Shown here piece after piece: positions 45,369 through 57,839 of a DNA stretch of 64,000 bases. The notes beneath the pieces were generated by a model. It was not told the origin of the DNA, searched no databases, and was given only the letters and a program-made list of their open reading frames with translations. The stretch covers positions 200,998,244 to 201,062,243 of the forward strand of contig CP136061.1 in assembly GCA_032622095.1 (NCBI GenBank), in the 5' to 3' direction. The stretch's first letter is position 1, and each line of letters starts with the position of its first letter. Made by a program: the position numbers and the translations under genes. This stretch comes from Siphonodentalium dalli. Its lineage: Eukaryota; Mollusca; Scaphopoda; Gadilida; Siphonodentaliidae.

Positions 45369-45600
45369 TCTGTTAGTGTAAACATATTTATTCCAATCAT
45401 AATAACATATATACATTTGACAAAGGTTTTGACAATAAAATAGAATCATATAGTCGGTTGATTGATTGGAAAGGGGATTAAACAACAAGCCCAAGGGCTT
45501 TTGTTAAGTTTGCTCCCCTTTTGTTTCGCGCCCACTCTTCATTAAGTGTAGAGGGGGGGTCGGACTGGAAGGAATGGAAATATTATAATAATAATAATAA
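45369..45600. repeat. Retroelement 3'-type fragment and (ATA)n tract
   Basis: gtgtaaacatatttatt, then acaagcccaagggctttt, resembles the fragment at 15,145-15,300. It ends near a taataataataat microsatellite (45,583-45,604), the site where unit C carries a 5.3-kb insertion. Confidence 0.5.
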
Positions 45601-45734
45601 TAATATAGTATTGATGATGACATGAGAGGTAGGGGAGAGAGAGAGAGAAAAAGAGAAATAGAGAGAGAGAAAAGAAAGAGAGAGATATGGACAGGGAGAG
45701 AGGGAAAGTGAGACTATCTAGGTAAAGTGAGGAT

Positions 45735-47350
45735 TAGTCCAAGTCTTCTCGTACTAAAACTAGCTAAGATTTTGGGATGGAGAGATGCTAGTGTTTAGTC
45801 CGAGATCGCGCGCATAGCCTTCTTATGACACGAGGCTATGCGTATAAAAAGGAGTCGATGACTGCGCTGTTCTTCGAGTTTCTGTTTGTAAGGTTCTTCG
45901 ATACCCCTCCCTCACTTATTGGGGAAGGGGCATGTCGCCAAAGAGGAGAAGACTTCATATAAGCCCTCGGGCTTGTTAATTTGTCTGATCCTCATTTCCA
46001 TACATTATCTCTTATATGTTGTATATTTATGTCATTTGTGTATTATGTGTATTATGTTTGGATTTTGAAATAAAAATATGTTTACACTATGACACGAGTT
46101 AAGCGTTAATGACCCGCTCAAATAAAACCACAATTATATGAAATAAAATATCACAATTGCGACAATAAAAGATATTTTCCGCAGAAGACATGCTATTTGA
46201 TATGAACCCCACATCAGTTGTGAATTGAAAGCGGTAATTTAATGCGAAAAGAGACATTTACCGCAATGTTTACAAATTTTTAAAAGTATGCGAACTCAGT
46301 TGACCTCGCGAACTGTGTTCGGCATTTTCCGTTGAAAATATTCCGTAGATTTTCGACTGACAACGCAAATTACGATGAATTCTCCATTGTAATCGTAATT
46401 ATGTGTGTCAATAAATAAAAAATAAATAGATTAATTAAACATTGAAGATATAAATGTAATACATTAAATAAATTACGGGGAATTACAACCCTCTCAAAGT
46501 TTAAAACAGTGTAAACACAACGAGCATTAGAATAAATAATATGGTGCTACATTTCCCACATTTGGTGGACTTCAGCGAAATTAAGATATATACTAAGCGA
46601 ACAGAGCAATATACTGCTCTTATTAAGCACACAAAAAATCAAACAAAATTTGTATAAATTTTTAACCTTAAGTTTGAAAAGTCCCACTAAAACGGAAGAA
46701 CTATATTTCGAAACTGTGTGATTCGGTTCTCCGATTATTTTATCAACACAAAAGTCAAAATGCACATGGATGAAAATCACACGCATGGCAAGTCAGACAC
46801 AAGAGTTCTAATTTGCTCCAATTTTGACAAGTTGCTTGCGAAAATTGTCAACAAAACTACCTTTCTGATCCTCCATTATGTCATTAAGTTTTTAGTGCGG
46901 GAATTGGAAACTGGACTTTGCGGCGATCGGTTTTCACCATTTTGTTCGGAAAACCCCGCGCTATATATAGAAACGGAAACTAGAATACTCAGAACAAACA
47001 CCGGACAATGCCGAAGTTCTTCGGAACCTGAGTTCGGCTTTCAGTTAAGTAAACAAACAGAAAAAAACAACGATGTTTGTGGCAATCAACCGGAATATTC
47101 TATGTGTAATTTAACATTAAAGTTAGATTATTATACACCATTCTGACCATAAGATGTCACTCTTTCCGACGTATATAGCATCATGTATTGCTTTGTTAAG
47201 TAAATCGAGTAAAATACACCACAGATTCCCGCCACAGATCCTGGGCGTAACTCGTGTCATAAGAAGGCTATGCGCGCGATCTCGGACTAAACACTAGCAT
47301 CTCTCCATTCCAAAATCTTAGCTAGTTTTAGTACGAGAAGACTTGGACTA
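45735..47350. mobile_element. Non-autonomous Mutator-like element, 1616 bp, 100-bp TIRs, 9-bp TSD
   Basis: Inverted repeats 45735-45834 and 47251-47350 start TAGTCCAAGTCTTCTCG and match with about one mismatch. Flanking 9-bp repeats agtgaggat lie at 45726-45734 and 47351-47359. Long TIRs with a 9-bp TSD are the signature of MULEs. The inside holds the TATA-bearing module (45,843), a retroelement 3'-type fragment (45,940-46,080) and AT-rich DNA. The longest frame (46718-47146, plus) is unlike any transposase I know and is probably chance. Confidence 0.82.
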
Positions 47351-47699
47351 AGTGAGGATGTGACTCAGATGGAGCTGATTGGTCACAATGTTGTACATAT
47401 AATATTGTTTATGTCATTGCTACGTCCGTCGCCGTGTGGTGTCAGACGATCTTGTGGGGGGTAAGTTTCGCGCTCAGCAGTGTTTCAACGCTTTTCACGA
47501 AGTTTGCACAAATCATAGCATTGTGAAAATCGCTTTGTTTTCGAAATATATGTTTGAACCGCGTCAAATATTTTAATATTTTCACGATGACTGAGTTCAT
47601 GTGATCCGCACAAAAGAGTATTTTCTGATAAAATAACATTCGGTATGGCGCATATAAGTTCAGTCCTATGACCATTGTATTCAGGGCATTCCAATAAGT

Positions 47700-48160
47700 A
47701 ATTATATTTATTATACCCCCACTTTCGAAGAAAATGGGGGGCATACTGGATTGACTGCGTCCGTCCGTCGTCCGTCACGCTTTCTCCCTCCGTGTGTCCG
47801 TCTGTCCGTTCTCATAACTCGAACAACTATGAACCGATTTCAATACTTTTTTTGTATGCAATCTCCTTAGGACGGTCTCCCCACATGATGCTAATTGCGG
47901 TTCGGTCCGACCTTTTTTTCAAGATACGCCTCTTTTTCGACTTATGTTGACTTAGAAAATTATGTCCGACTTAATAACTTTAACAAATATGAACCGATTT
48001 CAATTAATTTTGGTATAGATGCTTCTCACAATACCCTCTCTACATGATGCGGCTAGGGATTGGCTCAGACTGTTTTTCGTAATATTACATTTCATTTTCG
48101 ACTTATTTTGACTTAGAAAATTCTGTCTGACTTAATAACTTTAACAAATATGAACCGATT
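47700..48160. repeat. Tandem repeat, three ~160-bp units
   Basis: ctatgaaccgatttcaat or a variant recurs near 47,828, 47,986 and 48,148, after a cgtccgtcgtccgtc tract, with gacttagaaaatt closing each unit. Confidence 0.75.
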
Positions 48161-48689
48161 TGAATAATTGTTTCTGTACAAGCTTCTTGTGACACCATAT
48201 CGATATTATTAGTCCGAATTTTTCTTTAAAGTTAAAAATCTTTTTTGTTGAGTTTATGGATAATGCGGGTTGAATTTGCCACGGTGCGGGTATGCTAGCA
48301 CTCGAGTGCACACCTCTTGTTTCAATTTCTATTTTGCCACAATGACAGAGAGGGGATGTTTTAATGTGATTACTCAATAGGTCATAGTTCAACTACTGCA
48401 TTTTAATCTCGAGAATGGAGTATTTGTGATCGGCAAACACTTACTGTGGTAATAGTAGATTGGGGCGCGCCGTGTGCTTGTTTTTCTGTTGTTGGTGGTG
48501 GATGACTCCGAGCTGATGTATTCTGGAGTCATCGGAGTATAGGATCGTTCAACCTTCACGAAATTTGGTATGTGATATCAATAGTCCACCTGGACTATTT
48601 TTTCATAAACTCGACTTATGTTTTGGTGAGGTCGGTAGGCGGGCGGGCTTGTGGTCAGACGTCTGGGTGTCCGGGCGTCCTGGCGGGCA

Positions 48690-49070
48690 CGAGACCGTTA
48701 GCGCGATAACTCAACAAACCGATTTCAACGATATTCGGTATATGACTCTTGCAACAATATCTCAGACGAGTTCGAAAAAACATATTTGTCCGACCCCCCC
48801 CCCCCCAGAGTTATTGGCATTATATATAGTTAGTCTATGTTTAGCGAATTTATCACCGTTAGCGCGATAACTCAAACGTCAACCGATTCAATTGATATTT
48901 GGTATGTGGATCTTTTGCAACAATATCTCGGATGAGTTCGAAAAACAGGTTTGTCCCCCATAAATATGGGCCTCAGTCTATTTTTAGCGAATTTATCACC
49001 GTTAGCGCGATAACTCAAACAAACGTGAACTGATTCAATTGATATCTGCTATATGGGTCGTTTGCAACAA
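48690..49070. repeat. Tandem repeat, three ~150-bp units
   Basis: gttagcgcgataactcaa occurs at 48,697, 48,858 and 49,001, each followed by a tgatat-ttgatatttggta-like and gcaacaatatctcg block. The unit C breakpoint lies in the last unit. Confidence 0.78.
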
Positions 49071-50859
49071 TATCTCGTTTTAACCTGAGTAATATAGCCC
49101 TTAATTCTGAGTTATGGTTCTCTAGTTCGTTATTTTCAGTTATTCTCGGTCGGTCAGATTCACGCTTATGGGGGGGGGGCAGAACCGTCTTTGAAGCGGA
49201 ACCCTTGTTATTTGTTCCTGGAATAACAGACAGTGTGAAATGCAGTGCACCGCAGTTTGGATTAATGCTTCACAGCATTTAATTACATGCATTACATGGG
49301 AATAAATTCCGACTCAGAAGTAACACACGGAGGAAATGACTGCAAGATTGTTATCAAATCCTACATCTCTCACAAATTTGAAAAACTTACAAGAAATATA
49401 TATATTTGTCTCCACATCCGGTTGTAATTAGCAATCTGATTGGCTACAGTGCCACGTTTAAATCACCATGTCACCCTTGTCAGCGGGGTATTTATAAGGG
49501 AGCGTGCGCGAAACACCGGGGTACCGGGGGATGTATTGTTCCGGTCCAGGTTCGGAATGGGGGGGGGCTTTGCTTCTTGTTGCGGTGGTATGCACCCCAC
49601 ACACATTAGGCTACTGTGTATGGGCGGTTAGGAATCTACTCACGAACTAACAAACCCTATATATACGCTCTTCAGCGACATTACAGCATAACTGTAGCAG
49701 AAGGCTGACAGCCCTTTAAAATCTTCCCGGGTATCATCCCAAACTCCAAACTTGTATTGTATCTTGGGTATATAAATGACCTTTGAACTGGACGTTTCCA
49801 CCAAGCGTGACGTTGCTCATGCGCGCCGAGTTTGACGTCACCTGACGCCAGATCCTTAGGTCGGCTACTGAATTGTTCTTTCAGGTGTAAATTAATCGGA
49901 GAACCTCTGCCTCGGGGTTCAAAATTGACATGCGGGTATTAAATCTCCATACGCCCGAAGATAACTAATCATATAAAATAATTGGATATTGTCTGTTCGC
50001 GATATTTCTCCCAGACCCCTGAACCGATTTAAATTTGGTGTGATGACTTGGAGTGCCCAGGCATGCTGCAGATGCTATAACGGAGTTAGTTTTTCAACAA
50101 CAAATATATATATATATAAATTATACTAAAACAAACATAAAATATAATATTTGTTTAATGTTTAAACGATCGAATATCAATCAAAAATCGATCAGCAAGG
50201 GGCCGCATGACCTTGAGTCTGAACAAAGGCTCCAGAATGAAGCATGTTTCAGCTAGTACAACAATCAAATTGAGAAATTGTTAGTGGCTTGTAATAAATT
50301 GTTTTATAATTATACTGTTTGCATACAAAAAAAACGACTTCTAATAATTTTATGATTAGTCAAAACAATATTTTATTTGAACTAAACAGAAAAAAGTAAA
50401 AGTGCACCCCATTGAACTCAAGCTCAAATGTCCAAGTCGACACCCCCTAATGTAATGTCCAACTGGAAAATGTCCAACTGATGGCCATATCAATTTCAAC
50501 CCAGTTTTGTTGTGTAATTTCCAACTAATGTTGGGTCAGGCATGAAATTTCCTGACGGATGAAAATTTTGACCAAAGCTGGTTGGCTGAGATACGGCCTC
50601 CCCACCCCTGTCCCCACGCTCATGTGTGGTAGACAAGATGGAGTTCGAAACTCTTTGAAGGGCATCGTTAATATCGGTTTCCAAACGAGATGGGGGATAG
50701 AGACAAAAGATAAGCATAACGGTGGTGATAACATATTTTATACAGTAAATTAAATAGGATACAACGATATACAATAGTTATTTCAACAATCACAGAAAAT
50801 TTCTCTCTTCTTTGCACTATGGAACAATACATCATGATCGGCATCGTTATTCGTTCAGA

Positions 50860-51309
50860 TCACGCTGTCGAAACACTTCTTTGTGAGGTAACGCCGCTGA
50901 ATACGTGCATTGGCACATACGTATATGGATTCGTTGATGGGTAAGAGCCACCAATATGACAGTCCGAAGATATCTTATTTCCGGACAAGGTAACGTTAGC
51001 ACGTAAGTTCGTTGGTTGAAGCACTTGGTTATAAAGAAACATCGGGTCCATGTAGAACGAAGACGACATGTACATGAACGGCGAATGTTGGTATTGTCTG
51101 CAGATGTCATCTTGTTTCTTAAGATCAGGTTGAGGTGGTTGAGTCGTGTAGTTGACGTCACGTGGTTGTGGGGGAACACGCGCTGTCGGTGTCACTTTAT
51201 CGTCTTCGACTTTGATAGGCTTCACCGTATGTATTTTGTTGTTAACTTCTGGTCGACCCTTCTGGTTGCTATGACGGCGATGACGTGACCTTTTATTCTG
51301 GAACCAGAC
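50860..51309 (-). CDS. Homeobox copy C exon 3 (helix 3 and C-terminal tail)
   Basis: The acceptor is gtatttacag. VWFQNKRSRHRRHSNQKGRP, then a Pro/Gln-rich and an aromatic segment, ending SQRSVSTA with TGA. 149 codons plus stop. Confidence 0.85.
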   Translation of the reverse strand, partial: VWFQNKRSRHRRHSNQKGRPEVNNKIHTVKPIKVEDDKVTPTARVPPQPRDVNYTTQPPQPDLKKQDDICRQYQHSPFMYMSSSFYMDPMFLYNQVLQPTNLRANVTLSGNKISSDCHIGGSYPSTNPYTYVPMHVFSGVTSQRSVSTA

Positions 51310-54300
51310 CTGTAAATACACAAATGATCGTGTTATATATCGTCGTTGTGTAAAAGTAAATTAAACACTAACTAAGGAAACAAGGAATCGTGTTATGTAC
51401 CATGTACATGTATTAATTGCGTGAACGTTCTAATATATAACACGACAGAAGAGATGGCAAGATAAACCACAATGCACTCAGTATGCCTTTATCCTGCAAT
51501 AGCTGATAATTCGCTGGTAGATATACACGTAGTCACTCTGTTTCTGCTGTTTATTAGGGACTATTTTCGTAACCTATATACACGTACTAATGAATGGGCA
51601 ACCATTATTTTAAACTTTAGTACTGCCATAAATTTACGAAAGCATGGAAACAAGTTGCTCTTGTTTCGTCTTGTGCGGCCGATAAGTGGTGTCCAAAAAT
51701 GTCGCATTTACCCGATGGATTGTTGTAAACTTCTAATAAGGACGAACTAAATATATATATATACATGTATATAGATAATTGTGCTAATACTCATTTATAA
51801 TACAACATATGCCTACCTAGTCTGGTTTGATCATTTAACAATTTAATCTATGTGCGTCGATTATAAATAGCTAGATATTTCTCCCTGGATAACAACCCAA
51901 ACATTACAACAGCATGCTTTATGAATATCATTTTAATGTCATATTTATATCTACATATACGAAACATATGTTGTCACACTGTCATTGTGATTCACGGAAA
52001 CAGATTTCACATTACACACGAATCACTATATACATCGGTGTGCTATAAAATGGTATAGCTGCTGTTGCCATACACTCTTATTAGCGCGCGCCGGCAATTT
52101 CTTGATAGCCGTGGTCCCATGGGCATTTTATTTATGGATAATTGTTTTGTTTTTTTCGGTTTAAAAATCGAACTGCGCGACCAGGAGGCCGAGTCCGGTA
52201 AAAGGTGTAGTTGGGAATTTCAATTTCGTTTATTGTCCTTCACATTATTATGCCAATTTGGTTTGTGACAAGCTATGTCAATTACCAATAAAAGAAATTT
52301 AAAATATAATTTGTAAGTCTTATATTTCAACTTTAATAGATATGTTTCGTTCTGCAGCCCACTGATGGTTGTGGTTGGTGACGGCCGAGTCGGCCGCCGG
52401 TTCGTTAATTAGGTGCTGGTTGTTATTGTTATTTTAACGGAATTCTGAGTTGGTCATTCGCGAAACCAATATATTTTAGATTCTATAATTACAATCATGG
52501 GTATATAATATATGATCTTGAGCGCTTACCATTTCTGACTATGGTTTTCTTGTTATTCGTGTGTGGGGAGAATAAAAGAGTGATCATTTCCCATAAGCGA
52601 CATTATCTGCTCGACACGCGGCTATCATGTGGCCCAATTCGATGCTTGTTATGGAATTATATATGAGTACTACTGACAAATTATAAAGAAAGGCAATATT
52701 ACTATTGTATCGATGATTGATAAATGCCCTACATGTATAGCTTCACCCATTATGCCAGTCAAAAGTTTGAGAAAAATCAAGATGAATGGGCGTATTGCAA
52801 TATTTCAACTCACCTGTACACGAGACTCGGTCAGACTGTGTTGCGAAGCGATCTGTTCCCTGGCGATGATGTCTGGGTACGGATTTGTCTGGAATATGGC
52901 ATCCAGACTGTCGATGGTACGCTCTGGGAACATTGTTCTGTGTCGACGTTTACGTCTCGTTGAATTTGTCGACGCCGGAGAATTAGCATTAGAACCTGAA
53001 ACGCAGAGCCATAACATAGATTTATATAATACAGAATTTAAACGATTACATATGACATATATCCATACATGTACATACAATATCAATAATACGGAATGTA
53101 AACAAATATATATAACCTGAAACGCAGAGCCATAACATAGATTTATATAATACAGAATTTAAACGATTACATATGACATATATCCATACATGTACATACA
53201 ATATCAATAATACGGAATGTAAACAAATATATATACCCCATGTATCTACAAATTGTACATAGTATCATGTTCCTCCCTTCAACGGGCATGGCTCATCCGA
53301 GCTTCAATATTATGTCTACGTAATTTGGAAGGCGGTATAAGATAGGTTGTCAAATATATTTATATACCGGTTTCATATACTTGAAAAATAGTTTCCATGG
53401 TCATCGCAGTGAAAATAACGCTCTTCTACCATATCAGGAACAGACTAACACGAAATATCGAACAGAACATACTTTTTGACTTCATTATGTGTATCTATAT
53501 TCTCGTAGAAATGTAGTTCAAGTATATATAATCCTATTTCGAAACCGGGAAAAATTAAAACCGGAATATTATTAGGAGTATTCTGGAGCACAAACCGCCA
53601 AATGGCTGTAAAGCAATCAATTTAAATCCGTGTACATTTGAACATGTTACCTGGTGGTGATAGCATGATGGTTTCGGGTTTTTTTAAAGGACAATTTGAT
53701 TGTTTCCTTACATTACTATCTTTAAATTCACTTTTCAAACACCTTGTCAAGTTAGCGGTTATCGGCATTGCCACGTGAGACAATTAGGTACAATTAGTCA
53801 ATATTAATGACTTCCATATATATGTACCCGGTACCAAAATTAGTGAAAGTGAAAAACATGTAGGTACCGGATCTCCATATTTACTGTACGTACTGACAAT
53901 TTTGCAGGAACAAACACGTGTCTGTCTTAAAGGTTGCCAATCCTGTTTAAGGACTATAGATACTCATTTTTGGGGGAAAAACGGGTTAATCGTCTATATA
54001 AAGAAACAATTTAATAACCATCACTATTATGTGCCTTTTGACTAATTAATACCAATTTAGATAATTGTTCTGAAGAAAACTGAAACTGTATGCCCTTATT
54101 AGTAGTCTCTACAATCTCAAGTTGTCTATCTGAGGTAAACGTATGTGCTCAGTTGGAAATGTTTTATATCAACAATTTGTTTTTTCTGTCAATACAACCA
54201 GTAAGTGTTCAATTATTAATTAAAAACTAAGTATGGTCAAATTAAATATTTTACTGCTCATTTCTTTTGACTTTTGTAGTAAATAATTATTGTGTTGCCA

Positions 54301-54851
54301 GTTTTCAAGGCAGGCTACTACTTCCTCAGTGCTCTATAATTTGAGTTTATTGAATACCGAACTAATCAAAATGTCCTGAAACCAATTAGTTACTTGTAAG
54401 CATATGTGTGAACAGCCATCGTGATGATTGGGGGGATCCCGAATCCGAAATAACACGATGAAAAGATGATTATAATTAAGAATAATTTACATCATCGATA
54501 TTCGACAGCAATCACATAAAGGATGTAGGTGACCATTTGACATGTTTGGGCGCATGGAAAAAGTCAAAGCGTGGTAAATGTCCGCTATTGGTTGTCGACT
54601 TCTGAACAATAAAATATGCCGTGTTTCGTATGCCCGATATCAATATTTCTGGATGCTATGGATGATGCATGTGTCAAATCAACGGATTGCATTCTCGCGT
54701 TGGGTATGGGGTATGAAGAATATAATATAAACGAAAACAAAATACTAGGGAAGAACAAACCTTGTTTGACGCCTAAGATACTGTTGATAGAATGGTCGGT
54801 AAACGATATAGTGGATGCGCAAACCATGGCTGCTTGTAACGATGAAAACAT
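50860..54851 (-). CDS. PRD-class homeobox transcription factor, copy C (3 exons, intact)
   Basis: Exons 54761-54851 (91 nt), 52814-52995 (182 nt) and 50860-51309 (450 nt) join to 240 codons plus stop. The N-terminus has HSINSILG at residues 20-27, close to the octapeptide/eh1 of many PRD-class repressors. The homeodomain (about residues 45-104) has R5, L16, F20, YPD at 25-27, LTESRVQ|VWFQNKR, Q50 and N51. Gln at 50 points to TAATTA/TAAT-type DNA, by family knowledge. No paired domain or OAR motif is seen. The tail has IKVED (possible SUMO site), TTQPPQPDLKK, and SSFYMDPMFLYNQ. It belongs to the paired class; I cannot assign it to a named family, and a lineage-specific type is likely. The leader upstream is open for 72 more codons, but that frame is broken in copy A. 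Confidence 0.85.
52814..52995 (-). CDS. Homeobox copy C exon 2 (homeodomain positions 1-46)
   Basis: The acceptor is ctgcgtttcag and the donor CAG|GTGAGT. Reads GSNANSPASTNSTRRKRRHR, TMFPERTIDSLDAIFQTNPY, PDIIAREQIASQHSLTESRV, Q. The intron at 46/47 is the classical PRD-class position. Confidence 0.85.
52995..53236. repeat. 121-bp tandem duplication covering the exon 2 splice acceptor of homeobox copy C
   Basis: The segment starting cctgaaacgcagagcc at 52995 is repeated at 53116. On the minus strand this doubles the ctctgcgtttcag acceptor. Copy B has it once. Confidence 0.88.
54761..54851 (-). CDS. Homeobox copy C exon 1 (start and eh1-like motif)
   Basis: ATG at 54851; MFSSLQAAMVCASTISFTDH, then SINSILGVKQ. 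Donor AAG|GTTTGT, phase 1. Identical in protein to copy B exon 1. Confidence 0.78.
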
Positions 54852-56269
54852 ATGTTGACGAATGATCCAGATGCGGAAGTTTGATCTATTTATTATCTCG
54901 AGTTTAAGGTGGGCTTCGTCTCTGAATTCAAGCCGGTTGGTTGCAAGCTTCAAGAGGCCAGTACCGTCGGAATTGATGAAGAAGAGGATTAGAGAACTAT
55001 TGTTTGTCTTGTGAAGCGTGCCGTCAGGAAGCCGCTGATGTTTAATTGCGCCTCGGCGCCTTATCATCTTGTCACAACAACTTGAGTAGCGGCTTATCGA
55101 AACATTCAGATTAAGAGGATTACGACAATCATAATGATAGTGTCAACATAAGAAGTCATTAAGCATGGTTATTAGTTAATCTTGAAGGTGAGTGTTAATG
55201 GTTGTCACAACACAGTATTCAGTATAGTGTTTGCTTCATTAATCAAACATATCTAGATTTTTGGATCAACGATACAGCCGCTGAATGCTGTCAGAAACTG
55301 TAAGAAAAATAAATGCGAGCTCTATTATTTCGGAGTCGATAACACCAATGGCATCAATATGCAAGTATTCGTCAAATATCCACAATAATTGAGTAAGATG
55401 GATTTTAGTACGGTGTTGTGCAGCTGTCGGTGTATGCGTGCAACCGTTTGTTTTTGTACTGAGAAGACGAATCGGGATGCTATTTAAAAGTCATCAGTCC
55501 GTGCCTTACATGTACTTCTCAGCCCAAATTGATTTCAATGTAGCTCCATGTCAACAAATATTAAAGGTACTCAGTCCGATTTGATGGTCCCCATATCATC
55601 AGATTCCAACAACATTTTTTGAAATGCCGCTTCAGTTATCAGAATCGATTAATTAGTTGACCAAACATTATGCCAACCACAGTCAACTATAATAGTCTTG
55701 TTGGTGACTATGCCAAAATAGTGGTCCTCGTTGGAGGAATAGTCGTTCCTCACTCGGACCACTGTTTTAGCATATAGTCACCGACAAGCCGTGCAATATT
55801 TATATCATATCATTGCCAAGGGATAACACTGAAAGAAGGGCAAAAAATCACTCGTATTTCCATAGTGGTCGCTATATTATAGCTGTATAAACATTATACA
55901 TGTAGATAACACTTTTGTATTGTCTAAACTATTTTTCTTGCGAGCTATACTGACCACCATTGTATGAACTATGTTCTTTTATCTCTGGTTAGGGATCCTA
56001 GCGCATTCCAATTTCGCATGCCTACCAACGTTAAAGTGATGCTACTGTGGCATTATAGGGCATACATTCCATTAATTTGTGTTATTATGTACATGTGGCT
56101 ATACATGTTTCTTTGTTAGTACATACAGTATACACAACAGTATAATTCAACATCAAATATCAAAATTATGTTTCCGATCATTGTTGTTTACTATCGCTAA
56201 ACATCTGCCGATCATCATTGGCCTCTCGATTTTCTTTGGTTTTGCTGTTTTAAGTCTTCAGTCTTATCA

Positions 56270-56697
56270 GTTATCATCTGGAAACCGCATACCAGGTAAA
56301 ATCTAAGTCTAAAAAGGGGCACAACTCAATCAAAATCATGCAGACGAAACCCATATTCGAACTTGATCTGTATTTTGTGGTGGTAAACTAATATACCAAA
56401 TTTGGTTCAGTTCACATGACTCAATCTAAAGTTATCATCCGGAAACCCCAAATCAAGTAAAATCTAAGTCGAAAAAGGGCATAACTCAGTCAAAATCATG
56501 CGGACGAAATGCATAGTATAGCTTGATCTGTATTTTGGTGTGGTAAACTAACATACCAAATTTGGTTCAGTTCACTCAATTGAATCTAAAGTTATCATCC
56601 GGAAACCAAAAGCGGACGGATGGACGACCGACGGATGGACGAACAAACCATTTACATAATACGACCGTTTTTTTTCAAACGGGCGTATAAAAAGGAG
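56270..56697 (+). mobile_element. MITE-like repeat, unit C copy
   Basis: Counterpart of 44,780-45,205, with the same intact target sequence around 56,380 and the TATA module from 56,686. Confidence 0.65.
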
Positions 56698-57839
56698 TCG
56701 ATGACTGCGCTGTTCTTCGAATTTCTGTTTGTAAGGTTCTTCGATCCCGGCAGCTATATGCAGTCAAAAGTTCTTTGTTTCTGCCACCTGCTCCTGCGCT
56801 TTCCGGATGATATCGTGTACCTCCGCTGCTGAGTGGGTGGGCCGCTACTGTTTTTCTGTTAGTGTAAACATATTTATTCCAATCATAATAACATATATAC
56901 ATTTGACAAAGGTTTTGACAATAAAATAGAATCATATAGTCGGTTGATTGATTGGAAAGGGGATTAAACAACAAGCCCAAGGGCTTTTGTTAAGTTTGCT
57001 CCCCTTTTGTTTCGCGCCCACTCTTCATTAAGTGTAGAGGGGGGGGGTCGGACTGGAAGGAATGGAAATATTATAATAATAATAATAACTAGAGGTCAGA
57101 TTCCATGGAATCAGATATACTTCCATGGTATCCCATCCCATCCCTTGTGAGTGTTATGCGTATATGTGTATTCCTCTTAATTCGAATTCATATTGGTGCT
57201 TAATGATCCGATGGTGGACTTGCATTGACATTTCTAAATATTAAATATACTCCAAAGGTTTATGTCATGATGATTAATGACTGTCTAATGCATCATGGTC
57301 CTGACCAACTGAGTCGCCATTCACCCAGCCAATTAGTTCATTTGTATTCAGTAGGGATACATTTTATGGCTAATTATAACCGCTCCCCTGGATGCCCAAA
57401 TCCTGTTCAACGGTCACGAAATTTGGTGTGTCTGATTATAGAGTAATCGGCTTGTATATATATCAAAAGGGTGCAAATCATATTAATTTGAGTAATATAT
57501 TTCACCCGTTAACAATGTTACGTGCTACCAGGATTAAACGGTCCACTCTAAAACTTATACAATCGTTCGAAAGTTGCACCTGGATACTTCTGACCACGTC
57601 AACAAATTTTTGTCTCAAAGTTTTATTTTTTAAGTAATTTTCCACATTTGTTTGTGGTGGAATTTGCCAAGTCTGAACCTACCCGACGCAAGCTCTCCAC
57701 TGAGCATACATCTTGGAGGCGTACCTACAGTATACCGACGTACATGCTTCTGCATTTAACTAGATCTTTATTAGCACGTTTGAATTTGGGGCTACAATTA
57801 GGTTAGTGATAGACAACTTAAGTATAAATATTTATATTA

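Larger units (their letters stand above)
32377..49053. repeat. Segmental duplication unit B (~16.7 kb)
   Basis: Collinear with the DNA from 49,054 onward. Matching landmarks: 34,186/50,860, 36,180/52,814, 38,002/54,761, 44,593/56,079, 46,718/63,543. Differences are small indels, a ~5.27-kb insertion here (38,113-43,379), a ~5.34-kb insertion in the other unit and a 121-bp tandem duplication there. Both units start at the same 13-bp word tgggtcgtttgca (32,377 and 49,054), a candidate breakpoint. Confidence 0.85.

Noticed and set aside
46718-47146. 142-codon frame inside the Mutator-like element as a gene (also 63543-63938)
   Set aside because: Frames are broken differently in the two copies by a one-base A-run change, and no known domain is visible.
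54585-55067. Longer N-terminus for homeobox copy C from Met 55067
   Set aside because: The extra 72 codons are interrupted by an insertion in copy B and frame-shifted by an indel in copy A, so they are better read as 5' leader. The frame also runs past the exon 1 donor into intron.
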